The notes under the pieces are model-generated. The model was not told where the DNA came from. It ran no database searches and saw only the letters and a list, made by a program, of their open reading frames with translations. A DNA stretch of 64,000 bases from Paenibacillus pabuli NBRC 13638 (lineage in GTDB: Bacteria > Bacillota > Bacilli > Paenibacillales > Paenibacillaceae), in NCBI RefSeq assembly GCF_001514495.1, contig NZ_BCNM01000002.1, positions 186,001-250,000 of the forward strand, given 5' to 3'. Every line of letters starts with the position of its first letter. Within the stretch, counting starts at the first letter, position 1. The position numbers and the translations under genes were made by a program. This document shows positions 1-8,453 of the stretch, piece after piece.

Positions 1-346
1 AATACGGTAAGAACATTATGGATTGCGTCATTTTTTTGAACAACCTGCCCCGGATTTCACTAAGCATAATGGCGCAAAGGATAGCCACCCCATTTCCTAA
101 TATAATGAAGGCCAGATTGTATCCTACGGTGTTGGTAGTGAGCTTCAGCAGCATTCCAGATTGCCATAGAAACTTGAAGTTTTCCAGGCCCACGAAAGGA
201 CTTCCAAACAAGCCTCCTTCAAAATCATAACGGGTAAACGCATAATAAATGCCCACCATCGGAAAATACGAGTTAATCAGAAAAAAGATCAGGGTTGGCA
301 GCAGCATCAGGAACATGATTTTGTTTTTGTTCAATTCTTTGAGCAT
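1..346 (-). CDS. LplB-type sugar ABC transporter permease, N-terminal part (runs off window)
   Basis: Reading the minus strand from an ATG at 346 gives about 115 residues before the window edge. The protein opens with a short basic stretch, then a hydrophobic first membrane segment (IMFLMLLPTLIFFLINSYFP), a PMVGIYYAF turn and a second membrane segment, as in LplB/YteP-like polysaccharide and oligosaccharide permeases. A GGGAGG Shine-Dalgarno lies 7 bases upstream. The gene is divergent from a YesN-type AraC regulator, the usual arrangement in which the sensor controls its own sugar importer. The 3' end, substrate-binding protein and partner permease lie outside the window. The substrate cannot be told. 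Confidence 0.85.
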   Translation of the reverse strand, partial: MLKELNKNKIMFLMLLPTLIFFLINSYFPMVGIYYAFTRYDFEGGLFGSPFVGLENFKFLWQSGMLLKLTTNTVGYNLAFIILGNGVAILCAIMLSEIRGRLFKKMTQSIMFLPY

Positions 347-748
347 GGCTCGATCCCTCCCGAATTTCTTGCGGCGCGTTGCGCAGTGAAGCTCTGTTTT
401 TATTGTAGATGCCCTCGCTGCAATCGGATACTGAATCATTCGATCAGATCATGAACGATTCTGCTCATTGCAATATGAACAAAATGAACAAACACTGAAT
501 GAACGGCAGTGTGTTCACAAATCTTGAAATCGTACATAGCCTAAACATAGTGAACAATAAAGCGAAAGTTGAACTTTAGCCAAGAAAATCGAGTATAGTC
601 CCCCTGTCTATCATTGATGTAAACGCATACATTATATATAATTCAAGATACCATCCGTGATTCGCCACAGCCTTATATGAAGCCCAATACTTGGCTATGA
701 AGTTATAATTCGCTCATCCAAAACAGGGAGGCACGGGGAGGACAGGAC
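347..748. other. Divergent intergenic region between permease and regulator
   Basis: No gene is seen in these 402 bases. The stretch is AT-rich and must hold both divergent promoters. A weak sigma-A-like pair faces the regulator: TTGAAC at 569-574 and TATAGT at 594-599, with a 19-base spacer that is longer than ideal. A catabolite-repression-like site is listed separately at 618-631. Confidence 0.5.
618..631 (+). promoter_or_regulatory. Candidate CcpA cre site
   Basis: TGTAAACGCATACA matches the Firmicute cre consensus TGWAARCGYTWNCW at 13 of 14 positions; the mismatch is A at position 10. It lies 117 bases upstream of the regulator start and just downstream of the weak promoter pair. Carbon catabolite repression of the sensor or the sugar importer would fit. 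A single near-match in AT-rich DNA may be chance. Confidence 0.45.
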
Positions 749-2995
749 ATGCGTAAACGTTCAGCGGACAGTCAGAAGGTGTTTACACGGATTTGGATTG
801 GGGTTATTATCAGCACTGTTGCTACATTGCTCGTGGCAGCCACCATTTTGTATGTCAACTATAATCGTATTGCTCTCCGCCAGGTCTATCGCACAGATAT
901 GAACAGCCTTACCCAGACCAGTCGGGAAGTCTCCAAGATGACTGAGACCGCCAAATCATTGTCTTATCAGATTTACCAGGACTATACCATCTCATCACTT
1001 CTGCTCTATTCCAAACCGAGTATCTATGAAGTTACTTCCGCGATGAGACAGCTGGATAACTACCGGATGTCCCTTCCTTTTATCGAATCCATCTATGTAT
1101 ATAATTCCAAAAGTAATGATTTCTTCATTAGCTCCAATGAAGTGCGCAATGGACAGCAATCCATCACGGAAATTGACGATCAGGGGATAACAAGTATCCT
1201 TGAGCGATTTCATGAGTACAAACCTTTTGTGCCGATTCCACGTACATATCAGGTTGGTTCCACAGAAGCGACCGAAGTCAGCAGCTATACGTATCTCTGT
1301 TACGACACGATCAACGACAACGCCAAACTGAACTATGCGGTCATCGTAAACATTAAGGACGATTGGCTCAGTCCCAATATGAATTCAGTTGATCAGCCAG
1401 GCAACGCGTTTATTATCAATGAAAAAGGACAGTTATTATCCGAGTTTAACCATCGTTCTTTAATGAAAGACCTTTCCAATGAAACGTTTATACAACCGAT
1501 CCTTCAAAATACAGGGCAGTCTGCTTATTTTACCGCAACGGTTGATGGAGAAAAATCATTGATTACCTACACCTCACCTGACAACCTCGGATGGCGCTAT
1601 GTGCGAATCACGCCTTATGACCTGATTACCGCAGATATTCGAAATATGCGAACACATACCGTTTTGTTTTGCCTTGGACTACTCATTGCCGGACTACTCT
1701 TATCCTACCTGGTATCCCGAAAATTGTATCATCCGATTGATAAAGTCATCGTCCGTATGCGTGTAATGGAAGCAGAGCGTCGCGGAAGCTTGCATTTATT
1801 GCGGCAGGACTTCCTGCGCGGGGCTCTGCAAGGCCGGGAAACCGTAACTGGACGCATGCTGGAGGAACGAATGAAGTTTTATGGTTCGTCTATCGATGTG
1901 CATCGCCTATCCAGATTGGTGCTGCTTCGCATTGATCATTTTGCCGACTTCAGTGAGACTTATCGGGATGAGACTCAACTTGTGAAATACGCTATGATGA
2001 ACATTTGTATGGAAACGGCCGACCTTTACTACCATACAGAAGCTGTGGATATGGGAGGAGATCTGATCACTTTAATCTTCAATGATAAAATACATGAGGA
2101 TGGCACTCACAAACATGAATCTATTGAAGATCTGCTTCGCATGATGCAGACTGCCGTGATGACTCATTTGAAATGCTCCATTTCTTTTACGATCGGGCCA
2201 GCCGAAGAATCTCTGGAAAACAGTATTGCCGCTTATACGCGATCCGCAGAAGCATCGCTTCATCGTTTGTTTATGGGCCCTGGATGCCTGATCTATACCT
2301 CGGACATTATGGCGTATCAAACCAAAGAGTATGCTTTCCCTGTTGGAAAAGAGAGACAGCTGATCGATTGCCTGATGACTGGCAAAACAGCCGAAGCCAA
2401 ACAGGTTTATGCAGACATCGTTGGTGAAACGGCAAAATATCCGTTTACTGTATTCCAATTGGCTTTATCCCATCTGACCATGACGTTGAACCATGTACGA
2501 AATACACTCAAAAAGAACAATCAGCTTACGATCGATTCCAGCTCCGACAGTTCGATGTTACCTATACATGATGCCGAGGATCTCAGTGAAGTTCACGCAC
2601 ACTTCTACCGGATGTTCGATGAGCTTGGATCCAAAGTAGAGGAGAAACGAACGCTTAAACACGAAGAATTAATTCGCAAAATCAACTGTATTATTGAACG
2701 GGACTATGCGGACACCAACCTCTGCCTGACTTCAATTGCCGATGAACTGGTCATGTCACCCATATACGTCAGCAGGCTCTACAAACAATTAACGTTAAAG
2801 GGACTGACGGATGTAATCAACGAGACGCGAATAGCCAAAGCCCAGCATTTGCTTATGGAGACGGATAAATCTGTTGCCAATATTGCGGAACAAACAGGAT
2901 TCACGAACAGTTCTTATTTTTATCGCATGTTTAAGAAGTTCAACGGGGTTACTCCGAACGATTATCGCCGAAAAGAGCTGCATTCAGAGCTTTAG
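749..2995 (+). CDS. Membrane-anchored YesN/AraC-family sensor-regulator
   Basis: 748 residues. One membrane helix lies at about residues 15-37 and another at about 303-324, enclosing an extracellular sensing region of about 265 residues. The cytoplasmic part ends in an AraC-type double helix-turn-helix (about 645-742), visible in LTSIADELVMSPIYVSRLYK and IAEQTGFTNSSYFYRMFKKF. This is the Paenibacillus layout in which an outside signal, usually a sugar or glycan, is passed to a DNA-binding tail without a separate kinase. A GGGGAGG Shine-Dalgarno sits 7 bases before the ATG. The divergent LplB-like permease is the likely target. The ligand is unknown. A strong hairpin follows the stop codon. 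Confidence 0.9.
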   Translation: MRKRSADSQKVFTRIWIGVIISTVATLLVAATILYVNYNRIALRQVYRTDMNSLTQTSREVSKMTETAKSLSYQIYQDYTISSLLLYSKPSIYEVTSAMRQLDNYRMSLPFIESIYVYNSKSNDFFISSNEVRNGQQSITEIDDQGITSILERFHEYKPFVPIPRTYQVGSTEATEVSSYTYLCYDTINDNAKLNYAVIVNIKDDWLSPNMNSVDQPGNAFIINEKGQLLSEFNHRSLMKDLSNETFIQPILQNTGQSAYFTATVDGEKSLITYTSPDNLGWRYVRITPYDLITADIRNMRTHTVLFCLGLLIAGLLLSYLVSRKLYHPIDKVIVRMRVMEAERRGSLHLLRQDFLRGALQGRETVTGRMLEERMKFYGSSIDVHRLSRLVLLRIDHFADFSETYRDETQLVKYAMMNICMETADLYYHTEAVDMGGDLITLIFNDKIHEDGTHKHESIEDLLRMMQTAVMTHLKCSISFTIGPAEESLENSIAAYTRSAEASLHRLFMGPGCLIYTSDIMAYQTKEYAFPVGKERQLIDCLMTGKTAEAKQVYADIVGETAKYPFTVFQLALSHLTMTLNHVRNTLKKNNQLTIDSSSDSSMLPIHDAEDLSEVHAHFYRMFDELGSKVEEKRTLKHEELIRKINCIIERDYADTNLCLTSIADELVMSPIYVSRLYKQLTLKGLTDVINETRIAKAQHLLMETDKSVANIAEQTGFTNSSYFYRMFKKFNGVTPNDYRRKELHSEL

Positions 2996-3064
2996 CTGAG
3001 GGAAATAACAAATGTGAGCGGGTTATGAAAAATCGTTAGTTATAAATTGAAAATGCAGATAGCA

Positions 3065-3103
3065 AAAAGCGTTACAAGGGCCTGGTGCCCTTGTAACGCT
3101 TTT
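3065..3103. terminator. Bidirectional terminator between regulator and trmB
   Basis: A perfect 17-bp inverted repeat (AAAAGCGTTACAAGGGC and its complement) around a 5-base loop, with A-tract and T-tract at its ends. It lies between two converging genes and can end both transcripts. Confidence 0.93.
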
Positions 3104-3112
3104 CAAATCCAA

Positions 3113-3862
3113 TTACTCTTGTTCCTCGTCAGACTCGTTCGCAGCTTCCCGGACTTTATACTTGTCCAAACGGATCTGTTGGTACTCGCGCAGCGCATCT
3201 TCACCAACGATCACCTCAACCCGGTGAATGTTCATGCCTTTGCCCATGAATTTCTGTTCATACTCTGTCATAACATGTTCTTCGTTCAATCCATCGCGGT
3301 GCAGATTCAGGGACAGATTGGTCATTTGCAGACCAAAGTCAGCAATCGCGTTGAGTGAAAAATCGAATAATGTCTCCGAGTCTGTTTTGAAATGGATCTG
3401 TCCCTTTTTGTTAAGGAGTTCCGTATATTTCTTCAGGAATCGTGGATGAGTCAAACGACGGCGTGCATGCTTGGCTTTAGGCCAAGGATCGCTGAAGTTC
3501 AGATAAATCCGCTCCAATTCCGCCTCTTCAAATACGTCCTCGATCTGTTCAATATTGGCCAGGGCCAGCTTCAGGTTGGGAGGTGTGTCCACTTCCGCCT
3601 GACTCCATGCTTTCCGTGCTTTCTCACTGGCACGACGAACCAGCTCATCATACATATCAATGCCGATAAAATTATATTCCGGATATTTATAACTCATTTG
3701 GCTGATAAATTGACCTTTACCCATACCAAATTCCACAAAGATCGGATGGTCATTACCAAACAGTTCAGACCATTTTCCTTTATACTGTTTGGGATCAAGA
3801 ACAACGAGATCGACTTGCTGCTCCAGATTTTCACGAATCCCTTTTCTGCCACGTAAACGCAT
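3113..3862 (-). CDS. trmB: tRNA (guanine-N7-)-methyltransferase
   Basis: 249 residues. Methylates N7 of G46 in tRNA using S-adenosylmethionine. Family motifs are clear: VEFGMGKGQF (SAM site), YNFIGIDMY, NFSDPWPKAKHARRRLTH (substrate and catalytic region) and TEYEQKFMGKG near the C-terminus. The start is placed at the ATG encoding MRLRGRKG because it begins where TrmB proteins begin and has a GGAGG 6-7 bases upstream; the open frame extends 36 codons further without a ribosome site. The acidic tail (ESDEEQE) is normal. The small gene at 4015-4215 lies upstream on the same strand, separated by about 150 bases. Confidence 0.96.
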   Translation of the reverse strand: MRLRGRKGIRENLEQQVDLVVLDPKQYKGKWSELFGNDHPIFVEFGMGKGQFISQMSYKYPEYNFIGIDMYDELVRRASEKARKAWSQAEVDTPPNLKLALANIEQIEDVFEEAELERIYLNFSDPWPKAKHARRRLTHPRFLKKYTELLNKKGQIHFKTDSETLFDFSLNAIADFGLQMTNLSLNLHRDGLNEEHVMTEYEQKFMGKGMNIHRVEVIVGEDALREYQQIRLDKYKVREAANESDEEQE

Positions 3863-4014
3863 CTTATTCCTCCGTTTATCCATACTTGTCTCAGAATCAT
3901 TTTGCCGAAGAACCGGCGAATTGTAAAGAGCAATGAAAAAGGAATCTTCGGATCTGCCACTTTGGGGCAAATCTCAAAGATTCCCTCTTCGATTTATTTG
4001 GAATTGGGGTCCAA

Positions 4015-4215
4015 CTACTTTAATAGTTCATAGTCTACCTTATCTTGGTGTGAAAAATCAAATGTCTTTTCGAAAGCATCGCGAACTTTTTGTCTTGCAG
4101 CCGCTTTCACTTTCGGATTGCCATTGAAACGAACACCTGTCAAAGCGAGAGCTTCTTCTGCCGTCAGTTCTACAGAAACATGATGAAGATCATTGTTTTT
4201 AACTTGGGAATTCAT
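4015..4215 (-). CDS. Small conserved-looking hypothetical protein
   Basis: 66 residues, not recognised. It is hydrophilic, with an alternating charged/hydrophobic pattern (VELTAEEALALTGVRF, then a basic segment with KVKAAARQKVRDAFEKTF), suggesting a small, mostly helical cytoplasmic protein without membrane segment or cysteines. A GAGGTG ribosome site lies about 9 bases before the ATG, which supports real translation. It is upstream of trmB on the same strand and may share its transcript. Confidence 0.7.
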   Translation of the reverse strand: MNSQVKNNDLHHVSVELTAEEALALTGVRFNGNPKVKAAARQKVRDAFEKTFDFSHQDKVDYELLK

Positions 4216-4486
4216 TCATATCACCTCACGGTATAGTATGGTCCATGACGTCAACATTGATTCAAATGCTATGATGAATAGTACCCATTGGATGGTGTCT
4301 GACGTTGGTTTAAATATAACATAAGGTGTAAACTATAGCAAGGATAAAACCACCATTCTATGGCCTATTTTTGCGACTAGATTCCCCTTTTTTTGAGTTT
4401 TTTGATACAATGGTAAAAGTTCATGAAGCGTTGATTTCGGTAAATTAATAAGCAAGACATCAGGCAGCCAAAGGAGTATCCTTAAG

Positions 4487-5440
4487 ATGAATGCACCTTC
4501 ACTACAACCTCCTCTTTTATGGGGAGATAAACGATTCCATACATGGAATTATGAAATGAGAGACGAGTTCAACAATAAAGTCTTCAAAGTCATGCTGGAC
4601 GCCGGATTTACCTGCCCTAACCGTGATGGGTCCATTGCCAAGGGTGGCTGCACGTTCTGCAGCGCTCGTGGATCCGGTGATTTCGCTGGCAGCAGACGTG
4701 ATGATCTGGTAACCCAATTCAATACGATCCGGGACAAACAGCATCTGAAGTGGCCTACAGCCCATTACATCGGCTACTTTCAAGCCTATACCAACACGTA
4801 TGCTCCCGTTGAAGAACTGCGTGAATACTTTGAAGAGATTTTGAAGCAGCCCGGGGTCGTCGGTTTGTCCATAGCCACTCGCCCTGACTGTTTACCGGAT
4901 GACGTCGTGGATTATTTGGCTGAATTAAACGAACGTACCTACCTCTGGGTTGAAATGGGACTGCAAACCATTCACGAGTCCACATCAACTCTAATTAACC
5001 GTGCACATGATACCCAATGTTATGAAGAAGCGGTCGCTAAGCTCCGCGAACGGAATATCCGTGTGTGTACACACATCATTTACGGACTGCCGCAGGAAAC
5101 TCATGAAATGATGCTGGATACCGGACGGGCCGTAGCCCACATGGATGTACAGGGAATCAAGATTCATCTGCTGCACCTGATGCGCAAGACGCCGATGGTG
5201 AAGCAGTACGAAGCCGGACTTCTTCGTTTTTTGGAACAAGACGAGTACATTAAGCTAATCGTTGATACGCTGGAGATGCTGCCACCGGAAATGATTGTCC
5301 ACCGCCTGACAGGTGATGCCCCGCGTGATCTACTCATTGGTCCGATGTGGTCCATGAAAAAATGGGAAGTACTGAATGCTATTGATCGGGAACTGCGGCA
5401 GCGGGATTCATGGCAAGGTAAATACTGGAGGGGAGCATAA
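4487..5440 (+). CDS. ytqA: Radical SAM protein of the YtqA family (TIGR01212), tRNA wobble-uridine modification
   Basis: 317 residues. The radical-SAM iron-sulfur motif appears as CPNRDGSIAKGGCTFC, the YtqA-family variant of the CxxxCxxC layout, followed by a TIM-barrel-type body (GYFQAYTNTYAPVEEL, GLSIATRPDCLPD, YLWVEMGLQT, HIIYGLPQET). YtqA homologues act in the Gram-positive route to mnm5(s2)U34 in tRNA, where YtqA (MnmL) is reported to process the cmnm5 side chain before methylation by YtqB. An AAAGGAG site precedes the ATG. The next gene, ytqB, begins 1 base after the stop, so the two are co-translated, as in Bacillus. Confidence 0.92.
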   Translation: MNAPSLQPPLLWGDKRFHTWNYEMRDEFNNKVFKVMLDAGFTCPNRDGSIAKGGCTFCSARGSGDFAGSRRDDLVTQFNTIRDKQHLKWPTAHYIGYFQAYTNTYAPVEELREYFEEILKQPGVVGLSIATRPDCLPDDVVDYLAELNERTYLWVEMGLQTIHESTSTLINRAHDTQCYEEAVAKLRERNIRVCTHIIYGLPQETHEMMLDTGRAVAHMDVQGIKIHLLHLMRKTPMVKQYEAGLLRFLEQDEYIKLIVDTLEMLPPEMIVHRLTGDAPRDLLIGPMWSMKKWEVLNAIDRELRQRDSWQGKYWRGA

Positions 5441-5441
5441 G

Positions 5442-6029
5442 ATGGGCTTTCTTTCGGTTCTAAGTTGTGCCCATCAGTGGATTTCTTCGCGGCTGCAGCC
5501 TGGAGATTTGGCCATTGATGCTACGGTAGGCACTGGTGCGGATACACTGTTTCTGGCACAAAAAGTGGGTAAACGAGGTCAAGTTATTGGTTTTGATATT
5601 CAGAGCGAAGCCCTGACATTGGCACAAGCCCGAATTCGCAAACAAGAAGAGGACAGCGCCAAAATGGGCTCCATCTCCCTGCTTCAATTAAGCCACGATC
5701 GAATGGCCGAAGCCGTTCCGGAATCATGGCAAAGTGCTGTTGGGGCTGTCATGTTTAACCTCGGCTACCTGCCTTCGGAAGGTGCTGACGCCTCCATTAT
5801 TACTCAAACGAACAGTACCCTTGCTGCACTCGAGGCCGCACTGGGCTTGCTTAAGCCGCGGGGTATTATTACCGTTGTCCTGTACCCGGGCCATGAAGGA
5901 GGCTCTCAGGAGGCGGAAGCGGTATTGGAGTGGGCATCTGCTCTGCCTGTAGAGCAAGCACAAGTAGTAATGTATCGCCAATTGCAGCGAGAAGCTTCAC
6001 CTTTTCTGATCGGTATTGAGAAAAAATAA
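5442..6029 (+). CDS. ytqB: SAM-dependent methyltransferase YtqB/MnmM (nm5s2U34 tRNA methyltransferase)
   Basis: 195 residues from the ATG encoding MGFLSVLSCAHQWI, with GGAGGGGAG upstream. The Rossmann SAM site is AIDATVGTGADTLFLA, followed by IGFDIQSEAL and the family motif MFNLGYLPSEGAD; the C-terminal half carries ITVVLYPGHEGG. YtqB (MnmM) is the Gram-positive methyltransferase that makes mnm5s2U from nm5s2U at position 34 of tRNA, replacing the function of the MnmC C-terminal domain. Pairing with ytqA, with a 1-base gap, supports the assignment. No clear T-rich terminator follows; instead two long inverted repeats fill the spacer. Confidence 0.93.
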   Translation: MGFLSVLSCAHQWISSRLQPGDLAIDATVGTGADTLFLAQKVGKRGQVIGFDIQSEALTLAQARIRKQEEDSAKMGSISLLQLSHDRMAEAVPESWQSAVGAVMFNLGYLPSEGADASIITQTNSTLAALEAALGLLKPRGIITVVLYPGHEGGSQEAEAVLEWASALPVEQAQVVMYRQLQREASPFLIGIEKK

Positions 6030-6036
6030 TTTCCTT

Positions 6037-6111
6037 TAGTACACAAATGCAATAAACTAAACACAATCGCAGCTAAGAAACATGTGTTCCATTTATGCGA
6101 TTTGTGTACTA
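6037..6111. repeat. Long imperfect inverted repeat (first of two)
   Basis: A perfect 12-bp outer arm, TAGTACACAAAT at 6037-6048, pairs with 6100-6111. Pairing continues inward with bulges (GCA, TAAA), and an inner 6-bp arm AACACA (6060-6065) pairs with 6083-6088. The RNA would form one long bulged hairpin of 75 bases just after ytqB. There is no T-tract, so it is not a standard terminator. Confidence 0.7.
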
Positions 6112-6146
6112 CATAAAGATGTGCAACCGTATTCACCCTTTTCAAG

Positions 6147-6224
6147 AGCATATTGCATCAATCCATAGAGCGTTATTCAATCTCTTACGCCCCAAGCGAG
6201 TTTTAATTGAATGAGCAATATGCT
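6147..6224. repeat. Long imperfect inverted repeat (second of two)
   Basis: AGCATATTGC (6147-6156) pairs perfectly with 6215-6224, and the pairing extends inward through an ATTGA segment. It sits 36 bases after the first inverted repeat and 73 bases before manA, and could be a processing or stability element, a weak terminator or a remnant of a small palindromic repeat. Confidence 0.6.
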
Positions 6225-6297
6225 GAATTCATGCCGCTGCGCGGTTATGACTGATTAAAGCGATCCACCATTTCATATACTAGAGGAGAGATTAGGA

Positions 6298-7275
6298 ATG
6301 CCTACGCCATATCCACTGCAATTTCAACCAGAGTTTAAAGAACGTGTATGGGGAGGTCGCGCACTGGAGCAATTCGGCCTGACACCGCCTGAAGGACATA
6401 TTGGAGAAGGTTGGATGATTGCGGATCATCCCAATGGTACAACCAAAGTATTAAATGGAGCACTTGCTGGCAAAGGACTTGATGAAGTTCGTGAACAATT
6501 CGGCACAGCATGGCTCGGAACCAAAGGTGTCTCGGAAAAAGGCGGACGATTCCCGCTTCTGATCAAATTGCTCGACTGTAACGATGATCTGTCCGTACAG
6601 GTTCATCCAACGGATGATTACGAAGCTCTTCCTCCTGGCGAACTTGGCAAAACGGAAATGTGGTACGTACTGGATGCCAAACCAGGAGCGCACATCATCT
6701 ACGGTTTGAATGAAGGCGTTGATCGCGCAGTGCTGAAGGAAGCTCTGGAGAATGGTACCGTTATGGATACCCTTCGTCAAGTTCCTGTGGAAGCAGGCGA
6801 TACATTCTTTATCCCTGCCGGGACCGTACATGCTCTCTGTGCCGGTGTAGTCGTCGCTGAGATTCAGCAAAACTCGGATACAACGTACCGGATTTACGAC
6901 TACAATCGTCCAGGTCTGGATGGCAAACCACGCGAACTGCATGTTGAAGATTCATTGAATGTAACCGCTTATGAGGGTGCTGGAGCCACAACAATGAAAA
7001 CCAGTAACGCGACGCCAGGTGAATGGCTGAAGCTGGCCGAATGTCCTTATTTTGTCGTGGAAAAAGGGATCGTCACGAATCGCTGGGAGCTCTCCACAAG
7101 TGCCGAAAGCTTCACTATCCTTGTGGTCTGTGAAGGCAGCGGGACGCTGGAATGGGACAATGCTGAATCGGAAAGTATTGAACTGAAGGCCGGACAATGC
7201 TACTTATTACCTGCCAATCTGGGCGCTTATACACTGGATGGCAACACTACGGTTCTACGCTCTTACTTGCCATAA
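6298..7275 (+). CDS. manA: Mannose-6-phosphate isomerase, class I
   Basis: 325 residues, the usual size for the short Firmicute form. Interconverts mannose-6-phosphate and fructose-6-phosphate in the cytoplasm. Cupin metal-site motifs are visible: VQVHPTDDYEAL (two ligands), GKTEMWYVLDAKPGA (glutamate ligand) and FIPAGTVHALCAG (final histidine); the start KERVWGGRAL is also characteristic. An AGGAGAG site precedes the ATG. It is transcribed alone after the ytqAB spacer. It would link mannose from the GH26/ABC cluster at 55-64 kb to glycolysis, or supply mannose-6-phosphate for surface glycans. Confidence 0.95.
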   Translation: MPTPYPLQFQPEFKERVWGGRALEQFGLTPPEGHIGEGWMIADHPNGTTKVLNGALAGKGLDEVREQFGTAWLGTKGVSEKGGRFPLLIKLLDCNDDLSVQVHPTDDYEALPPGELGKTEMWYVLDAKPGAHIIYGLNEGVDRAVLKEALENGTVMDTLRQVPVEAGDTFFIPAGTVHALCAGVVVAEIQQNSDTTYRIYDYNRPGLDGKPRELHVEDSLNVTAYEGAGATTMKTSNATPGEWLKLAECPYFVVEKGIVTNRWELSTSAESFTILVVCEGSGTLEWDNAESESIELKAGQCYLLPANLGAYTLDGNTTVLRSYLP

Positions 7276-7350
7276 TCGATTGATGTTCTTCTAAAATGGT
7301 TAGTTCTCAGTAATGGCTTTAATGTGACCTGTGAAGGAGGATGACATGAG

Positions 7351-8328
7351 ATGCAGGAATCTACCTTTGGCCTGATTGGCAATGAAGGTACCCGTATTCA
7401 TGTGTACCGCTGGCTTCCCGATCCGGAATGTAATATCAAGGGTGTGGTCCAGATTGCACATGGCATGAGTGAGACCGCTGCCCGGTATGCAGAATTTGCC
7501 GAATATCTCACCAGGCACGGCTATGCGGTCTATGCTAATGATCATCGTGGTCATGGCAAAACGGCAGAAAACCCGGATATGCTGGGCAATGCAGGCGAGG
7601 ATGCCTTCCGCTGGATGGCGAGTGACATGATGAATCTGGGGGAGGCTGCCGCTAAAGAAAACCCGGATGTGCCTCTCTTTCTGATGGGACACAGCATGGG
7701 GTCGTTTTTGGTGCAGCATCTAATGTACGCCGGCCATGAGCGCTATCATGCATTTATTTTGTCCGGTACCAATGGCAAACGCGGTCTTCTCCATATTGGA
7801 GAGAGACTTGCCTTCTTGCAGTGTGGCATTCAAGGGGCTGCGCATCCAAGTATGCTGCTCAATGCACTCGTATTCGGCGGATTCAACCGCTCCTTCCGTC
7901 CGGCAAAAACACCCTTTGATTGGCTATCTCGGGACCCCGAGGAGGTCAAACGGTTTATCGATGACCCTCTATGCGGAGCCGTCTGCTCCGCAGGGTTTTT
8001 CCATGACTTTTTCAAACTGCTGCTCGAAATTCACATGCCACGCAATATGAAACGCATTCCCAAGGATAAACCTGTATATCTTTTTTCAGGTGAACAGGAC
8101 CCGGTTGGTCTTCACGGAAAAGGCGTCCTAAACCTGGTCTCCCAATATCGGGAGCTTCAGCTTGAGGATATTGAATACCGCCTCTATCCGGGCGGACGGC
8201 ATGAAATGCTGCATGAGACGAATCGAACTGAAGTTGCCGAGCACGTCGTGGAATGGCTGGAAAGACATATGCCTGATCTTAATGTCCATTATTCCATGAT
8301 AAATGCGGAAAGCGCTGATCTCGTATAA
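7351..8328 (+). CDS. Alpha/beta hydrolase (lysophospholipase / monoacylglycerol lipase type)
   Basis: 325 residues of the serine aminopeptidase S33 (Hydrolase_4) family. The nucleophile elbow is FLMGHSMGSF (GxSxG); oxyanion-side motifs are VVQIAHGMSETAARY and ANDHRGHGKTA; the acid is in LFSGEQDPVG and the histidine in YPGGRHEMLHE. No signal peptide is present, so it is probably cytoplasmic, acting on lysophospholipid or monoglyceride esters. GGAGG lies 10 bases before the chosen ATG; an earlier ATG is closed at once by a stop. It ends at a strong bidirectional terminator. Confidence 0.88.
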   Translation: MQESTFGLIGNEGTRIHVYRWLPDPECNIKGVVQIAHGMSETAARYAEFAEYLTRHGYAVYANDHRGHGKTAENPDMLGNAGEDAFRWMASDMMNLGEAAAKENPDVPLFLMGHSMGSFLVQHLMYAGHERYHAFILSGTNGKRGLLHIGERLAFLQCGIQGAAHPSMLLNALVFGGFNRSFRPAKTPFDWLSRDPEEVKRFIDDPLCGAVCSAGFFHDFFKLLLEIHMPRNMKRIPKDKPVYLFSGEQDPVGLHGKGVLNLVSQYRELQLEDIEYRLYPGGRHEMLHETNRTEVAEHVVEWLERHMPDLNVHYSMINAESADLV

Positions 8329-8357
8329 TGTGATGCGAACGCGCATACAATGATGAA

Positions 8358-8412
8358 AAAAGCCTCTGAACATGGTGAACAGCGCAAGCTGCTAACCCGT
8401 TCAGAGGCTTTT
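8358..8412. terminator. Bidirectional terminator, hydrolase / odhB
   Basis: The 14-bp arm AAAAGCCTCTGAAC at 8358-8371 pairs perfectly with 8399-8412, and T-rich DNA follows. It lies between converging genes. Confidence 0.9.
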
Positions 8413-8453
8413 ATTTTTATTATAAGATGGCAATTAAATGTTATGGGTAAGGA

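Noticed and set aside
3113..3970. TrmB starting 36 codons earlier
   Set aside because: The earlier codons have no ribosome site, and the family begins at MRLRGRKG.
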